Origin: Burkholderia contaminans
GTDB lineage: Bacteria > Pseudomonadota > Gammaproteobacteria > Burkholderiales > Burkholderiaceae
Reading direction: 5' to 3'
Assembly: GCF_029633825.1 (NCBI RefSeq)
Contig: NZ_CP090640.1
Coordinates: 62,001-126,000, forward strand
DNA length: 64,000 nucleotides
Below, piece after piece: positions 49,365 through 60,150 of this stretch. A model generated the notes under the pieces. That model searched no databases and was not told the origin of the DNA. It was given only the letters and a program-made list of their open reading frames with translations. Positions within the stretch are counted from its first letter, which is position 1; each line of letters starts with the position of its first letter. Made by a program: the position numbers and the translations under genes.

Positions 49365-52300
49365 ATGCACACGGTAGTCTTCGGCTGGTTCGGCATCTCC
49401 GCCGTCTGGTTCCTCCTTCTCTTCTGGCGTCTCGTGCAGGCGATGCTGCCTGGCGGTGTCGGGCTTGCCGGCCGCGGCTCGATCCGTCTGTGGCTCGGCT
49501 TCGCCGCGGTGTTCGTGGCGAGCTGCACGCTGACGAGCCCGCTGTCGGGCCCCGACACGAACGCGCTCGGCCATGCGTTCTCGGCAGGCTTCGCCCACGT
49601 GCTCGGCCCGATCGGCACGCCGGTCGCGATGGTCGTGCTGTTCTTCGCCGGGCTGCCCTGGCTGACCGGCATCGGCTGGCGCCAGTTCGCCGCGTGGGTC
49701 GACACGTCGTTCGGCGTCAAGCTGGCGCGCGACGGCGGTGATGACGAAGCGCGCGGCATCGCCGACCTGCCGCGCAGCGCGTTGCATCGCGACGACGACG
49801 TCGTCCAGCCGACCACCGCGCATACCGTCAATTCGATGGCGCCGCGCCAGAATGGCCGGTATTCGCGCCCGACGCTGTGGAAACCCGACCCGCAGGCGCG
49901 GCCGAAGCCGCGCAGCAGCACGCCTGCGCGCCCGCACGTGGAACCTGTCGCGCCATCGGGCTGGTTGAAACCGACCGCACCCCAGCGCAGCATGCCGACA
50001 CCGCCCGCGCCGATCACACCGGCCACCGCGATGCCGCCGCCGACGACCGGCAGCACCGCCAGCCTCGCGCGCGCAGCCGCGAACTCGCAAGTCCCGCGCC
50101 CCGATCCGGCCCCGCTTCCTGCCGGATTCCAACCTGTGCGCCCGCGGCCGACTGCCGCGCGGCCGGCCACCGCCGCATTGAAGCCGACCCCGCCGCGTAC
50201 CACGGTCGCGCCGCGGCCGGCCGCCACGCAGCCGCAGCGCCCGCCGGTACGTGCCGCCGCAGGTGCCGGTTCGGCCGGCCTGCCACCCGATGCGGCACGA
50301 CGTCGCCCGGCGCAGCCAACGCCGGCGCGTGCACCGCTCTATGCGTGGACGGAGAAACCTGCCGCGCCGATCACGCCGGCGCCGAGCGTGCACGACACGC
50401 TGCGCTCGATCGAAGCCAGCACCGCCCAGTGGGCGACGCTGGCCGGTGCGCAGGACGATGCCGGGCACGCGGCGGCAGCGGCAACCGTGGCCGGTGTAAC
50501 CGCGGCGGCTACCGGCATGGCAGCGCCGGCAGCAGCGGCCGTGCCGACCGGGATCGCCCCGCGGCCCACGGCCCCGCCGCTGCGCATGACGCCAGTGCTC
50601 CGCTCGCCCACGAGCCGGCGCCGGCCTACGACGACAACGCACCGATCGTGCTCGACGCATTCATGCCGGCAGCGCCCGCCGTCCATGCACCGGTCGCCGA
50701 TGCGGGAGCCGCGGCATTCAACGCCGCCGCACCGCACGCGATGTCGAATACCGGCGACGACGGCGCGTTCCCTCATCGCGCCAATGACGAGACCCGGCAC
50801 GCGAACGATGTCGCTGCCACGCCGGCATCGGGGATCGCGTCCGCGCCGTCGTTCGACGCGCCCGTCGACCTCGCACCGTGGGAAGAGCTCGCCAGCCCGC
50901 CGGTTTCCGCGTTCGACGCGTCCGCATGGAACCCGGTCACCGAGTCATCGACGAACGTGACGGGATCGGAACCGGCGCATGCCGCCTTCGTGCAAGCAAG
51001 GACCGAGGCGGCCCAGGACCTCGCCACGAGCAACCCGCCGGCATCGTTCGATACCGACGACAAGTCCACCGCGCAACCCGCTCCTGCAATCGATCGCACC
51101 GCATCGGCCAGCGTGCCGCAGGGCATCGCTGATGCGCACGCCGACGTGAAGCCCGCCGGGAACATCGCGCCGTTCGCGGCCCTGCCCGCTTCGCCGATCG
51201 CCGAAACGACGCCGCGCGCAAGTGCCGAAATCGGGCCGTTTGCGGCGGCGGCACCGGCCGCGTCGAGCGCCGCACAGGAAGCTGCCAAGCCGGACACGGT
51301 GGAACCTGCAGCGCCGCCGGCGGCAATCGCTCGAGGCACCGTACCAGCGACAGCATGGACGTGGACGCCTTCGACGACACAACCGGCCACGACAAAGACG
51401 CCTGTCACCGAGGAATTGCCGAAATCGCCGGTTGCCGCCCAACCGTTTGCCGCCACGCAAGCGGCTTCGGCAGGGACTGCGTCACCGCTCGTCGGCGCCG
51501 CCCACGGTTCGACCACGCAAGCGCCTGCATTCGCGTCGGGCATTGCGCCAGTCACCGTTTCCGCCTCGTCGGATGGGGTGATCGGCACGGCAACCGGTTC
51601 GCTTGCTCAACCGGTTGCGCCGACTTTTGCCGTTGTTCCGCCGGCATCTCCGATCGGCGTAACCGGCGCTGCGTCGGCTTCGCTGTCGCAGCCGGCCGCT
51701 TCGGCATCGAACGCTGCATCCGTCGCGCCGGCATCCCCGATCGGCGTCACCGGCACTACGTCGGCTTCGCTGTCGCAACCGGCCGCTTCGGCATCCACGG
51801 TTGAGTCTTCCCGCGTCGTGACCGGCGCCACGTCGGCACCGCTGTCGCAGCCGACCGCATCGACATCGACATCGGCATCGACCGTGGCGGACACGACTGA
51901 CGGTGCGTTCTCCAGGGCATCAGCACCCGCATCGCCCGTCGTGCCTGCCGTGACGCCGGCGGCGGCCAGCCCGACGGCCTCGACATCCGGTTCGAGCACG
52001 CCGGCCGCCTCTACCTCGGCGCCCGTGAATGTCACATCCGGCTCGGTCGCTGCTCCGTCCGCCGCGCCGGCCCCGACGTATCCGACCACCCCGGCAACCC
52101 CGTCGACGGGTACGGCATTCGGCATATTCAGCCCGTCCGGCACAACCGCATCGCAGCCGGCCGCGAGCCTGCCCGTGCCGCCTGCCCCTGCCGCCACGAC
52201 GGCAACGTCCTCCGGCGCAGTCGCACCGATCACCACCGCCGCGGCAACTCCGGCACAACCGATCTTCGGCTCGCTGACGTCGTTCGGCGCAACCACTGCG

Positions 52301-54118
52301 GCGCTGGCTCCGTCGATCGCTTCCGCACCTGCTGCCATCGAAGCCGCGACGTTCGCCCCCCCGGCCGCCCCGACCTCGTCGCCGGCAAGCTGGTCCGTGT
52401 CGACTGTCTCCGCGGCACCGTCAGCCACATCGCCCGTGGTGCCGCCGCAACCCGCAGCAACGATCCCCGGCGCGAGCCTGTCCGCACCGGCGATCCCCAC
52501 TGCGCCGCTGGCCGAAGCAACCGCCCCGGCAACCGAACCGCCCGCACCTGCCTCGGCCGGCTCCCCGGCCCCCGAGCCCCCCGCGCGCCAACCGCGCCCG
52601 AACGCATTCGAATTCCACGCACCCGCGTCGTTCAGCGTCGAACTGCCGACGCTCGACCTGCTCGAGCGCGCGTCCGCGTCCGGCGACATCGAAACGATCA
52701 CCGACGAACACCTCGCGCAAACAGCGCAGGTGATCGAACAGCGGCTGCAGGAATTCAAGGTGCCGGTGACGGTGGTCGGCGCATCCGCCGGCCCCGTGAT
52801 CACGCGCTTCGAGATCGAGCCCGCGCTCGGCGTGCGCGGCAGCCAGATCGTCGGGCTGATGAAGGACCTGTCGCGCGGCCTCGGCCTCACGTCGATCCGC
52901 GTCGTCGAGACGATTCCCGGCAAGACCTGCATGGGCCTCGAACTGCCGAACGCGAAGCGCCAGATGATCCGCCTGTCGGAAATTCTCGAGTCGCGCCAGT
53001 ACCAGCACTCGGCTTCGCAGCTGACGATCGCGATGGGCAAGGACATCACCGGCCACCCGGTCGTCACCGATCTCGCGAAGGCGCCGCACATGCTCGTCGC
53101 GGGCACGACGGGCTCGGGCAAGTCGGTCGCGATCAACGCGATGATCCTGTCGCTGCTGTACAAGGCGACACCCGAGGACGTGCGGCTCATCATGATCGAC
53201 CCGAAGATGCTGGAACTGTCGGTCTACGAAGGCATCCCGCACCTGCTCGCACCCGTCGTCACCGACATGAAGCTCGCGGCGAACGCACTGAACTGGTGCG
53301 TCGGCGAGATGGAAAAGCGCTATCGGCTGATGTCGGCCGTCGGCGTGCGCAACCTCGCGGGCTTCAACCAGAAGATCCGCGATGCCGAGGCGAAGGAAAA
53401 GAAGATCGGCAACCCGTTCTCGCTGACGCCCGAGGATCCGGAGCCGCTGTCGACGCTGCCGCTGATCGTCGTCGTGATCGACGAGCTGGCCGACCTGATG
53501 ATGGTCGCCGGCAAGAAGATCGAAGAGCTGATCGCCCGCCTCGCGCAGAAGGCGCGTGCGGCCGGCATCCACCTGATCCTCGCGACGCAGCGTCCGTCCG
53601 TCGACGTGATCACGGGCCTGATCAAGGCGAACATCCCGACGCGCGTCGCGTTCCAGGTGTCGTCGAAGATCGACTCGCGCACGATCCTCGACCAGATGGG
53701 CGCCGAATCGCTGCTCGGGATGGGCGACATGCTGTTCCTGCCGCCGGGCACCGGTTATCCGCAGCGCGTGCACGGCGCGTTCGTCGCGGACGAAGAAGTG
53801 CATCGGGTCGTCGAATACCTGAAGCAGTTCGGCGAGCCGCAGTACGAGGAAGGGATTCTCGACGGCCCGGCCGCCGACGGCGCGACGCAGGACCTGTTCG
53901 GCGATGCACCGGATGCGGAAGCCGATCCGCTGTACGACGAAGCCGTCGCGTTCGTCGTGCGCACCCGGCGCGCGTCGATCTCGTCGGTGCAGCGGCAGTT
54001 GCGCATCGGTTACAACCGCGCGGCGCGGCTCGTCGAGCAGATGGAAGCCGCGGGCCTCGTGTCGGCGATGGGCATCAACGGCAGCCGCGAGGTGCTCGTG
54101 CCGGCCGCTGCCGACTGA
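49365..54118 (+). pseudogene. ftsK: FtsK-type DNA translocase, split by one-base frameshift
   Basis: Two frames together encode an FtsK of about 1,584 residues. The N-terminal frame (MHTVVFGWFGISAVW...) holds three membrane spans and an Ala/Pro/Thr linker and stays correct until about 50580. The second frame continues the linker ([17 protein letters not shown]), then carries the motor from about 52620: Walker A GTTGSGKS (53102-53125), [12 protein letters not shown] and [14 protein letters not shown], and a gamma domain (53960-54118) that reads KOPS sites. The loss of one base in the G/C-rich run at 50557-50580 explains the break. It is shown here as one locus. FtsK pumps DNA at the septum. 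Confidence 0.82.
51641..51860 (+). repeat. Imperfect tandem repeat in the FtsK linker
   Basis: Two 87-base copies (51641-51727, 51728-51814) share the segment coding PASPIGVTG...[13 protein letters not shown] third degenerate copy begins 72 bases after the second at its core ([15 protein letters not shown]). All copies stay in the translocase frame, so linker length can vary without frame loss. Confidence 0.8.
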
Positions 54119-54183
54119 GCAAGGCGGCAGCATGGCTGCCGGCATTGATACGGGCGCGCCGCGCAAGCGGCTGCCCGACAAAC

Positions 54184-54211
54184 GAAGGGCGCTGCATCGG
54201 CAGCGCCCTTC
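54184..54211. terminator. Perfect hairpin between convergent ftsK and lactonase genes
   Basis: GAAGGGCGCTGC pairs perfectly over twelve bases with GCAGCGCCCTTC around an ATCG tetraloop. Both ftsK (plus) and the lactonase gene (minus) end on either side. Short T-runs flank it, so it probably serves both. Confidence 0.75.
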
Positions 54212-54238
54212 TTGCATCGACCGGAAATCGGCCGCGAT

Positions 54239-55486
54239 TTACAACGCGACCGGCACCAGCTTGAAGTCGACCGGCTTGCCGACCTCCACCTTCTGCGGAT
54301 TCGGGCCGAGCTGCCCCGTTTCGACATCACGGCTGAACACGTAGAACGTATCGCTGTCCTGGTTACCGACGATCAGCCACTTGCCGGTCGGATCGATCAG
54401 GAATTCGCGCGGCGTCTTGCCGAGGCTCGACTGGCGGCCGACGTGCTTCAGCCGGCCGTCGGCCTGGTTCACCGCGTAGATCACCAGCTCGTTCGCGTCG
54501 CCGCGGTTGCTCACGTACAGGAAGCGGCCGTCCGGCGACAGGTGGATCGCGCCGCCGCCGACCTTGCCCTTGAAGCCCGGCGCGGTCATCGGCACCGTCT
54601 CGACCGGCGCCAGCTTGCCGTCGTGGTAGCCGAACACCTCGACCGACGCGTTGAGCTCGCTCGTCACGTACGCGTACCGGCCGTCGGCGCCGAACACCAT
54701 GTGACGCGGGCCCGAGCCCGCCTTCACCGGCGTGTAGCGCGTGTCGGTCGGGCTGATCAGTCCGCGGCTGCCGTCCACCGTGTAGCGGTAGCCGTAGAGC
54801 TTGTCCGCGCCGAGATCCTGTACGAACAGATAACGGCCGTCCGGCGAAAATACCGTCGAATGCACGTGCGCGCCGTCCTGGCGGCCCTTCACGGGCCCCG
54901 TGCCTTCATGGTGCACGGTCAGCGCGGCCTGGCCGACCGCGCCGTCGTCGCGCAGCGGAAACACCGAAAAGCTGCCGCCCGGATCCTTCGCGACCGAGTA
55001 GTTGGCGGTCACGAGGTACTTGCCGTCGGGCGACAGCGCGAGATAGCAAGGATCGTTCCCTTCCGACGACACGCGGTCGATGAAACTCAGCGCGCCCGTC
55101 TTCGCATCGAAGCGGAATGCGCTGACACCGCCGCGCGTCGTCGCCGGCCCGTCGTCGCCGGGCAGTTCGTTGACCGCGTAGACGGTGCGACCGTCGCGGC
55201 TCGGCAACAGGTACGACGGATTCACGGTCTTCGCCGACGACACGGGCGCGACGCTGCCGGTTTTCGTATCGAAGCGGTAAACATAGATGCCGTCGCTGCC
55301 GCCTCCCGTATAGGTGCCGACGAGCAGGTTGTAGACGCCGTCGGCCGGGGCGGGCGATTGCTGCGCAAATGCATGGGTCGCGGAAAGGGAGAGCACGAGC
55401 GCGAAACCTTTCATCCAGTGAGCGAGCCTAAGCGGGAACCCTCGTGTCGAAGCGCGTGCGTCATGCTCGCGTAAACGGTTGGGCAT
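54239..55486 (-). CDS. Exported lactonase-family beta-propeller protein
   Basis: 415 residues. After a long basic n-region, the hydrophobic helix GFALVLSLSATHAFA forms a signal peptide cleaved near residue 41. The rest is a seven-bladed propeller of the 6-phosphogluconolactonase/YkgB type (LLVGTYTGGGSDGIYVY; repeated SPDGRYLFV, SPDGRFLYV). Being secreted, it is unlikely to work in the cytoplasmic pentose phosphate route, so its substrate is open. The ATG is fixed by an AAGGAGG site. It converges with ftsK. Confidence 0.88.
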   Translation of the reverse strand: MPNRLREHDARASTRGFPLRLAHWMKGFALVLSLSATHAFAQQSPAPADGVYNLLVGTYTGGGSDGIYVYRFDTKTGSVAPVSSAKTVNPSYLLPSRDGRTVYAVNELPGDDGPATTRGGVSAFRFDAKTGALSFIDRVSSEGNDPCYLALSPDGKYLVTANYSVAKDPGGSFSVFPLRDDGAVGQAALTVHHEGTGPVKGRQDGAHVHSTVFSPDGRYLFVQDLGADKLYGYRYTVDGSRGLISPTDTRYTPVKAGSGPRHMVFGADGRYAYVTSELNASVEVFGYHDGKLAPVETVPMTAPGFKGKVGGGAIHLSPDGRFLYVSNRGDANELVIYAVNQADGRLKHVGRQSSLGKTPREFLIDPTGKWLIVGNQDSDTFYVFSRDVETGQLGPNPQKVEVGKPVDFKLVPVAL

Positions 55487-55652
55487 TGAATCCTCCTTGC
55501 ATCGAGTCGCTTCAAGTGTTGAGATAGGACGAAACGCCGGCCGTTCATGCGCTCCGCCGCCCGGCCGAGTATACGGGGCGCGGTGCCAGCGCGTGAAGCC
55601 TTGGCCGCCGCCGTCCGCATTGTGAACTCGAATACCCAAGGATCGCCTGCCC

Positions 55653-57482
55653 ATGCCTGCCCTGATCGAAGACTACGCCCTCGTCGGCGACGGCCACACC
55701 GCCGCGCTGATCGCTAAAGACGGCTCCGTCGACTGGCTGTGCTGGCCCCGCTTCGATTCGGGCGCCTGCTTCGCGGCGCTTCTCGGCACCCCCGAGCACG
55801 GCCGCTGGCTGCTCGCACCGGCCGCCGACGCCGCGATCACGCACACGACGCGCCGCTACCGCGGCGACACGCTGATTCTCGAAACCGACTACGAAAGCGC
55901 CGACGGCGCCGTCACCGTGGTCGACTTCATGCCGCCCGGCAACGGCTGGTCCGAACTGGTGCGGATCGTCGTCGGCCGCCACGGCACGATGAAGATGCGC
56001 ATGGAGCTCGTGTTGCGCTTCGACTACGGATTCTCGATCCCGTGGGTCACGCAGCTGACCCGCGAGGACGGCATGAAGGCGATCGCGGGCCCCGACACCG
56101 TCGTGCTGCGCACGCCGGTGCCGCTCACCGGCAAGAATCTCCACACGCTCGCGGAATTCACGGTGAGCGCCGACGAGCGCGTGCCGTTCTCGCTCAGCTA
56201 TGCGGCCTCGCACCTGCGGCTGCCGCCCGCGCGCGATCCGCTGTCGATGCTCGCGCGCACCGAGAACTACTGGCTCGAATGGTCGGGACGCTGCCAGGTG
56301 CAGGGCCGCTACGCGGCCGCCGTGCGCCGCTCGCTGATCACGCTGAAGGCGCTCGCATACGAGCCGACCGGCGGCATCGTCGCGGCACCGACCACGTCGC
56401 TGCCCGAGAAGATCGGCGGCAACCGCAACTGGGACTACCGCTACTGCTGGCTGCGCGACGCGACGATCACGCTGCTCGCGCTGATGCGCGGCGGCTACTA
56501 CGACGAGGCGCGCGCGTGGCGCACGTGGCTCGGCCGCGTGATGGCCGGCTCGCCCGAACAGATCCAGATTATGTACGGGATCGCCGGCGAACGCCGGCTG
56601 CCGGAAATGGAGCTCGACTGGCTGCCCGGCTACCAGGACTCGAAGCCGGTGCGCATCGGCAACGGCGCCGCGAACCAGCTCCAGCTCGACGTGTTCGGCG
56701 AGGTGATGGCCGCGCTGCACCTCGCCCGGGTGGGCGGCCTGCAGGCCGACGACACGGTCTGGTCCGTGCAGTGTGCGCTCCTCGACCATCTCGAGAAGAT
56801 CTGGCAGGAACCCGACGAAGGGATCTGGGAAACGCGCGGCGGCCGCCGCCATTTCACGTTCTCGAAGGTGATGGCGTGGGTCGCATTCGACCGCGCGATC
56901 AAGTCGGCGGAGATGTTCCGGCTGCCCGGCTCGCTCGACCGCTGGCGCGCGCTGCGCGACCAGATCCATGCCGACGTGTGCAACAACGCATGGCATGAAA
57001 GCAAACAGGCGTTTGCGCAGAGCTACGGCAGCGACGAGCTCGACGCCAGCGTGCTGCTGATGCCGCTGCTCGGCTTCCTGCCGCCGGAAGATCCGCGCAT
57101 CGTCGGCACGGTCGAGGCGATCGAGCGGGAATTGCTGCACGACGGGCTCGTGATGCGCTACCGCACGACCGACTACGACGACGGCCTGCCGCCCGGCGAA
57201 GGCACGTTTCTCGCGTGCAGCTTCTGGCTGGTCGACAACTATGCGCTGCTGGGCCGGATCGACGACGCGCATCGCCTGTTCAGCCGGCTGCTCGCGCTGT
57301 CGAACGACCTCGGGCTGCTCGCGGAGGAGTACGACCCGGTGGCCGGGCGGCTCGTCGGCAACTTCCCGCAGGCGTTCTCGCACGTGGCGCTCGTGCATAC
57401 CGCGATGAACCTGATGCACCACGAGGACGCGATGGCGCGCGCAGCCGGCCAGCCCGCGCCGGCCGTGGCGACGGGGCGCTGA
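55653..57482 (+). CDS. GH15 family glucoamylase/trehalase-like hydrolase
   Basis: 609 residues. Family GH15 motifs: the N-terminal IEDYALVGDGHTAALI and DGSVDWLCWPRFDS, then NWDYRYCWLRDA in the catalytic (alpha/alpha)6 barrel, with ENYWLEW and LLAEEYDP. Related bacterial enzymes include trehalases and glucan hydrolases; the substrate here is unknown. No signal peptide. It is transcribed away from the lactonase gene. Downstream is phaZ after 212 bases. Confidence 0.9.
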   Translation: MPALIEDYALVGDGHTAALIAKDGSVDWLCWPRFDSGACFAALLGTPEHGRWLLAPAADAAITHTTRRYRGDTLILETDYESADGAVTVVDFMPPGNGWSELVRIVVGRHGTMKMRMELVLRFDYGFSIPWVTQLTREDGMKAIAGPDTVVLRTPVPLTGKNLHTLAEFTVSADERVPFSLSYAASHLRLPPARDPLSMLARTENYWLEWSGRCQVQGRYAAAVRRSLITLKALAYEPTGGIVAAPTTSLPEKIGGNRNWDYRYCWLRDATITLLALMRGGYYDEARAWRTWLGRVMAGSPEQIQIMYGIAGERRLPEMELDWLPGYQDSKPVRIGNGAANQLQLDVFGEVMAALHLARVGGLQADDTVWSVQCALLDHLEKIWQEPDEGIWETRGGRRHFTFSKVMAWVAFDRAIKSAEMFRLPGSLDRWRALRDQIHADVCNNAWHESKQAFAQSYGSDELDASVLLMPLLGFLPPEDPRIVGTVEAIERELLHDGLVMRYRTTDYDDGLPPGEGTFLACSFWLVDNYALLGRIDDAHRLFSRLLALSNDLGLLAEEYDPVAGRLVGNFPQAFSHVALVHTAMNLMHHEDAMARAAGQPAPAVATGR

Positions 57483-57548
57483 ACGGGGGCGCGAGCGGCT
57501 TGGTCAGAGATCGTCAAATCGCAAAATTTTGATGAAAAATCGGGGAAA

Positions 57549-57613
57549 TGTTGCATTGCACCACCCATCGTTGTCCGATATGATCGACGCGATTGTCCGG
57601 CTGCAGTGCAACA
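57549..57613 (+). promoter_or_regulatory. phaZ promoter with paired operator-like repeats
   Basis: A strong sigma-70 type promoter is seen: -35 TTGCAC (57556-57561), a 17-base spacer and -10 TATGAT (57579-57584). It is framed by two near-identical 12-base sites in opposite orientation: TGTTGCATTGCA (57549-57560), overlapping the -35, and TGCAGTGCAACA (57602-57613), just past the start point. Paired TGCA-rich sites suit a repressor that reads PHB state such as PhaR; the factor is inference. Confidence 0.7.
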
Positions 57614-57694
57614 TGGCCGGTCGCTGACCCACACGGCACGCCGCGACGCCCCACGCCGCCCTTGCGCACCGTCCCCCACGCGGGAGTAGTCTGC

Positions 57695-59176
57695 ATGCTT
57701 TACCAACTGCACGAATTCCAGCGCGCCATGCTGAGCCCGCTGACGGCCTGGGCCCAGGCCGCTTCCAAATCGTTCGCCAATCCGTCCAGCCCGTTCTCGC
57801 TGATGCCGGGCGCGACGCGGATGGCCGCCGCGTACGAGCTGATGTACCGGCTCGGCAAGGATTACGAAAAGCCCGAATTCAACATTCATCAGATCGTCAA
57901 GGACGGCCACAACATCCCGATCGTCGAGCAGACGATCGTCGAGAAGCCGTTCTGCCGGCTGCTGCGCTTCAAGCGTTATTCGGACGACGCCGACGCCGTC
58001 ACGCAACTGAAGGACGAACCGGTCGTGCTGGTCTGCGCGCCGCTGTCGGGCCACCACTCGACGCTGCTGCGCGACACCGTGCGCACGCTGCTGCAGGATC
58101 ACAAGGTCTACATCACCGACTGGATCGACGCGCGGATGGTGCCGGTCGAGACCGGCCCGTTCCACCTGCACGACTACATCGCGTACATCCAGGAATTCAT
58201 CCGCCACATCGGCGCGCGCAACCTGCACGTGATCTCCGTGTGCCAGCCGACGGTGCCGGTGCTCGCGGCGATCTCGCTGATGGCGAGCCGCGGCGAGGAC
58301 ACGCCGCTCACGATGACGATGATGGGCGGCCCGATCGATGCGCGCCGCAGCCCGACGTCGGTGAATTCGCTCGCCACGCAGCACTCGACCGCGTGGTTCG
58401 AGAACAACGTGATCCACACGGTGCCGGCGAACTATCCGGGCGAAGGCCGCCAGGTGTATCCGGGCTTCCTGCAGCACACGGGCTTCGTCGCGATGAACCC
58501 GGAACGGCACGCGCAATCGCACTGGGATTTCTACCAGAGCCTGCTGCGCGGCGACGAGGACGACGCCGAAGCGCACCGCCGCTTCTATGACGAATACAAC
58601 GCGGTGCTCGACATGGCCGCCGAGTATTACCTCGAGACGATCCGCGTCGTGTTCCAGGAATTCCGCCTGGCCGAAGGCACGTGGGACGTCGAAGGCGAGC
58701 GCGTGCGTCCGCAGGACATCCGGCACACCGCGCTGATGACGATCGAGGGCGAACTCGACGACATCTCGGGCAGCGGCCAGACGCACGTCGCGCACGAGCT
58801 GTGCACGGGCATCCCGCAGGACCAGCGCCGCAGCCTGACCGCCGAGAAGTGCGGTCACTACGGGATTTTCTCGGGCCGCCGCTGGCGCACGATCATCTAT
58901 CCGCAACTGCGCGATTTCATCCGCGAGCATGCACCGGAGCCGAAGCACGGTGCGACGAAGGATGCCACGGAAGCGCGGGCCGCCAAGACGCTCTCCGCCG
59001 TGCCGGCAGGCGACGCACCGGCCGAAACGACGCGCGCCACGGCAGCGAAGCGCACGCGCGCGAAGGCGCCGGCGAAGGCCGCCGCACCGGCTCCCGTCAA
59101 GGCTGCTCCGGCCGCGAAACGCGCCGCCGCCGGCAGCCCGCGCGCAAAGGCCGTGCGCACGCGCAAGGCCGCCTGA
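57695..59176 (+). CDS. phaZ: Intracellular PHB depolymerase PhaZ with histone-like tail
   Basis: 493 residues. An alpha/beta hydrolase that breaks down cytoplasmic polyhydroxybutyrate granules. The nucleophile is Cys183 in VCQPTV rather than a lipase-box serine, as in Ralstonia PhaZ1. The fold ends with YGIFSGRRWRTIIYPQLRDFI near residue 412. Beyond it lies an ~80-residue Ala/Lys/Pro/Arg tail (KRTRAKAPAKAAAPAPVKA) like those of AlgP/PhaF DNA-binding proteins. The start has GGGAG upstream. It is driven by a strong promoter with operator-like repeats. Confidence 0.95.
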   Translation: MLYQLHEFQRAMLSPLTAWAQAASKSFANPSSPFSLMPGATRMAAAYELMYRLGKDYEKPEFNIHQIVKDGHNIPIVEQTIVEKPFCRLLRFKRYSDDADAVTQLKDEPVVLVCAPLSGHHSTLLRDTVRTLLQDHKVYITDWIDARMVPVETGPFHLHDYIAYIQEFIRHIGARNLHVISVCQPTVPVLAAISLMASRGEDTPLTMTMMGGPIDARRSPTSVNSLATQHSTAWFENNVIHTVPANYPGEGRQVYPGFLQHTGFVAMNPERHAQSHWDFYQSLLRGDEDDAEAHRRFYDEYNAVLDMAAEYYLETIRVVFQEFRLAEGTWDVEGERVRPQDIRHTALMTIEGELDDISGSGQTHVAHELCTGIPQDQRRSLTAEKCGHYGIFSGRRWRTIIYPQLRDFIREHAPEPKHGATKDATEARAAKTLSAVPAGDAPAETTRATAAKRTRAKAPAKAAAPAPVKAAPAAKRAAAGSPRAKAVRTRKAA

Positions 59177-59194
59177 CGCACCGCGTTCCGACGA

Positions 59195-59231
59195 AAAAAC
59201 GCCGCCGTTGCCTGCGCACGGCGGCGTTTTT
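59195..59231. terminator. Bidirectional terminator between phaZ and tetR
   Basis: AAAAACGCCGCCGT (59195-59208) pairs perfectly with ACGGCGGCGTTTTT (59218-59231). The A- and T-tracts allow termination in both directions, for phaZ (plus) and the TetR gene (minus). Confidence 0.85.
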
Positions 59232-59264
59232 GCATCCGGCGGCCGCTTCGGCGCGGTCAGCGCA

Positions 59265-59897
59265 TCAGCGCCGCAGCAGATACGCGAGCAGCACTTCGGT
59301 GTTCATCCTGACCATCTCCGCGCGCTCGTCGGCGTCGGTGAAGTCGCGGCCGAGCGTCGCGGCGAGCGTGAAGCGGTTCGACACGATGTAGTAGCCGAGC
59401 CCCGACAGCGTCACGTAGAAGCGCAGCGGATCGACGTCGGTGCGGAACAACCCGGCCTTCTGGCCGCGCGTCAGCACGTTGCCGAGCTTCGCGACGATCG
59501 GCGACATCATCTCGCGGATCCGCGTCGACTTGTGCAGGTAGCGCGCTTCGTGCAGGTTCTCGTTGTTGATGAGCCTGAGCAGTTCCGGATGGTCGCGGTA
59601 GTAGTCCCAAACGAAATGCGCGAGCCGCGTGACGGCTTCGACCGGCGCGACGCCGTCGAGATCGAGCTCGCGCTCGGCCTCGGTCAGCGCGGAGAACGCG
59701 TGTTCCAGCACGGCCGTGAACAACTGCTCCTTGCTGCCGAAATAGTAATAGAGCATGCGCTCGTTGGTTTCGGCCCGGCGCGCGATCTGATCGACGCGCG
59801 CGCCGAACAGCCCTCCACTCGCGAACTCTTCGGCTGCCGCCATCAGGATGCGGCGGCGCGTACCTTCAGGATCTCTTTTGATTTTTGGCTGATTCAT
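59265..59897 (-). CDS. TetR family transcriptional regulator
   Basis: 210 residues. The N-terminal HTH is clear ([34 protein letters not shown]...[15 protein letters not shown]). A TetR_C-type ligand domain follows with a conserved [20 protein letters not shown]. Its ligand and target are unknown; regulators of this type often act on lipid or efflux genes. It is divergent from rsxB, so its operator might lie at 59898-60150; no clear palindrome was noted. Confidence 0.92.
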   Translation of the reverse strand: MNQPKIKRDPEGTRRRILMAAAEEFASGGLFGARVDQIARRAETNERMLYYYFGSKEQLFTAVLEHAFSALTEAERELDLDGVAPVEAVTRLAHFVWDYYRDHPELLRLINNENLHEARYLHKSTRIREMMSPIVAKLGNVLTRGQKAGLFRTDVDPLRFYVTLSGLGYYIVSNRFTLAATLGRDFTDADERAEMVRMNTEVLLAYLLRR

Positions 59898-60150
59898 GGT
59901 GGCGTTTTGCTATGTGAGCCGCGTGATCCGGACCGGCACCCCCACCGCCTCGGCGCCGGCGCACCCTGGAACGAGCGCGCCGCGGGCGGCCGCCCTCCTG
60001 CTGAGCCCCTGCAAAAAAGCGGTTCGATTATGCGCACAGACGGCGTCCAGCGCAATGCGGGAAATCGGCGATAATCGAGCTTTGGCAAACCTTTCCGGCC
60101 GCGCCTCACGCGGCCGAGAGCCATTCGGCGCCGCAGCGCCCGTTGTCACC

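Noticed and set aside
55545..57422. Long minus-strand frame opposite the GH15 gene
   Set aside because: Shadow of a clear GH15 enzyme; the composition is not protein-like.
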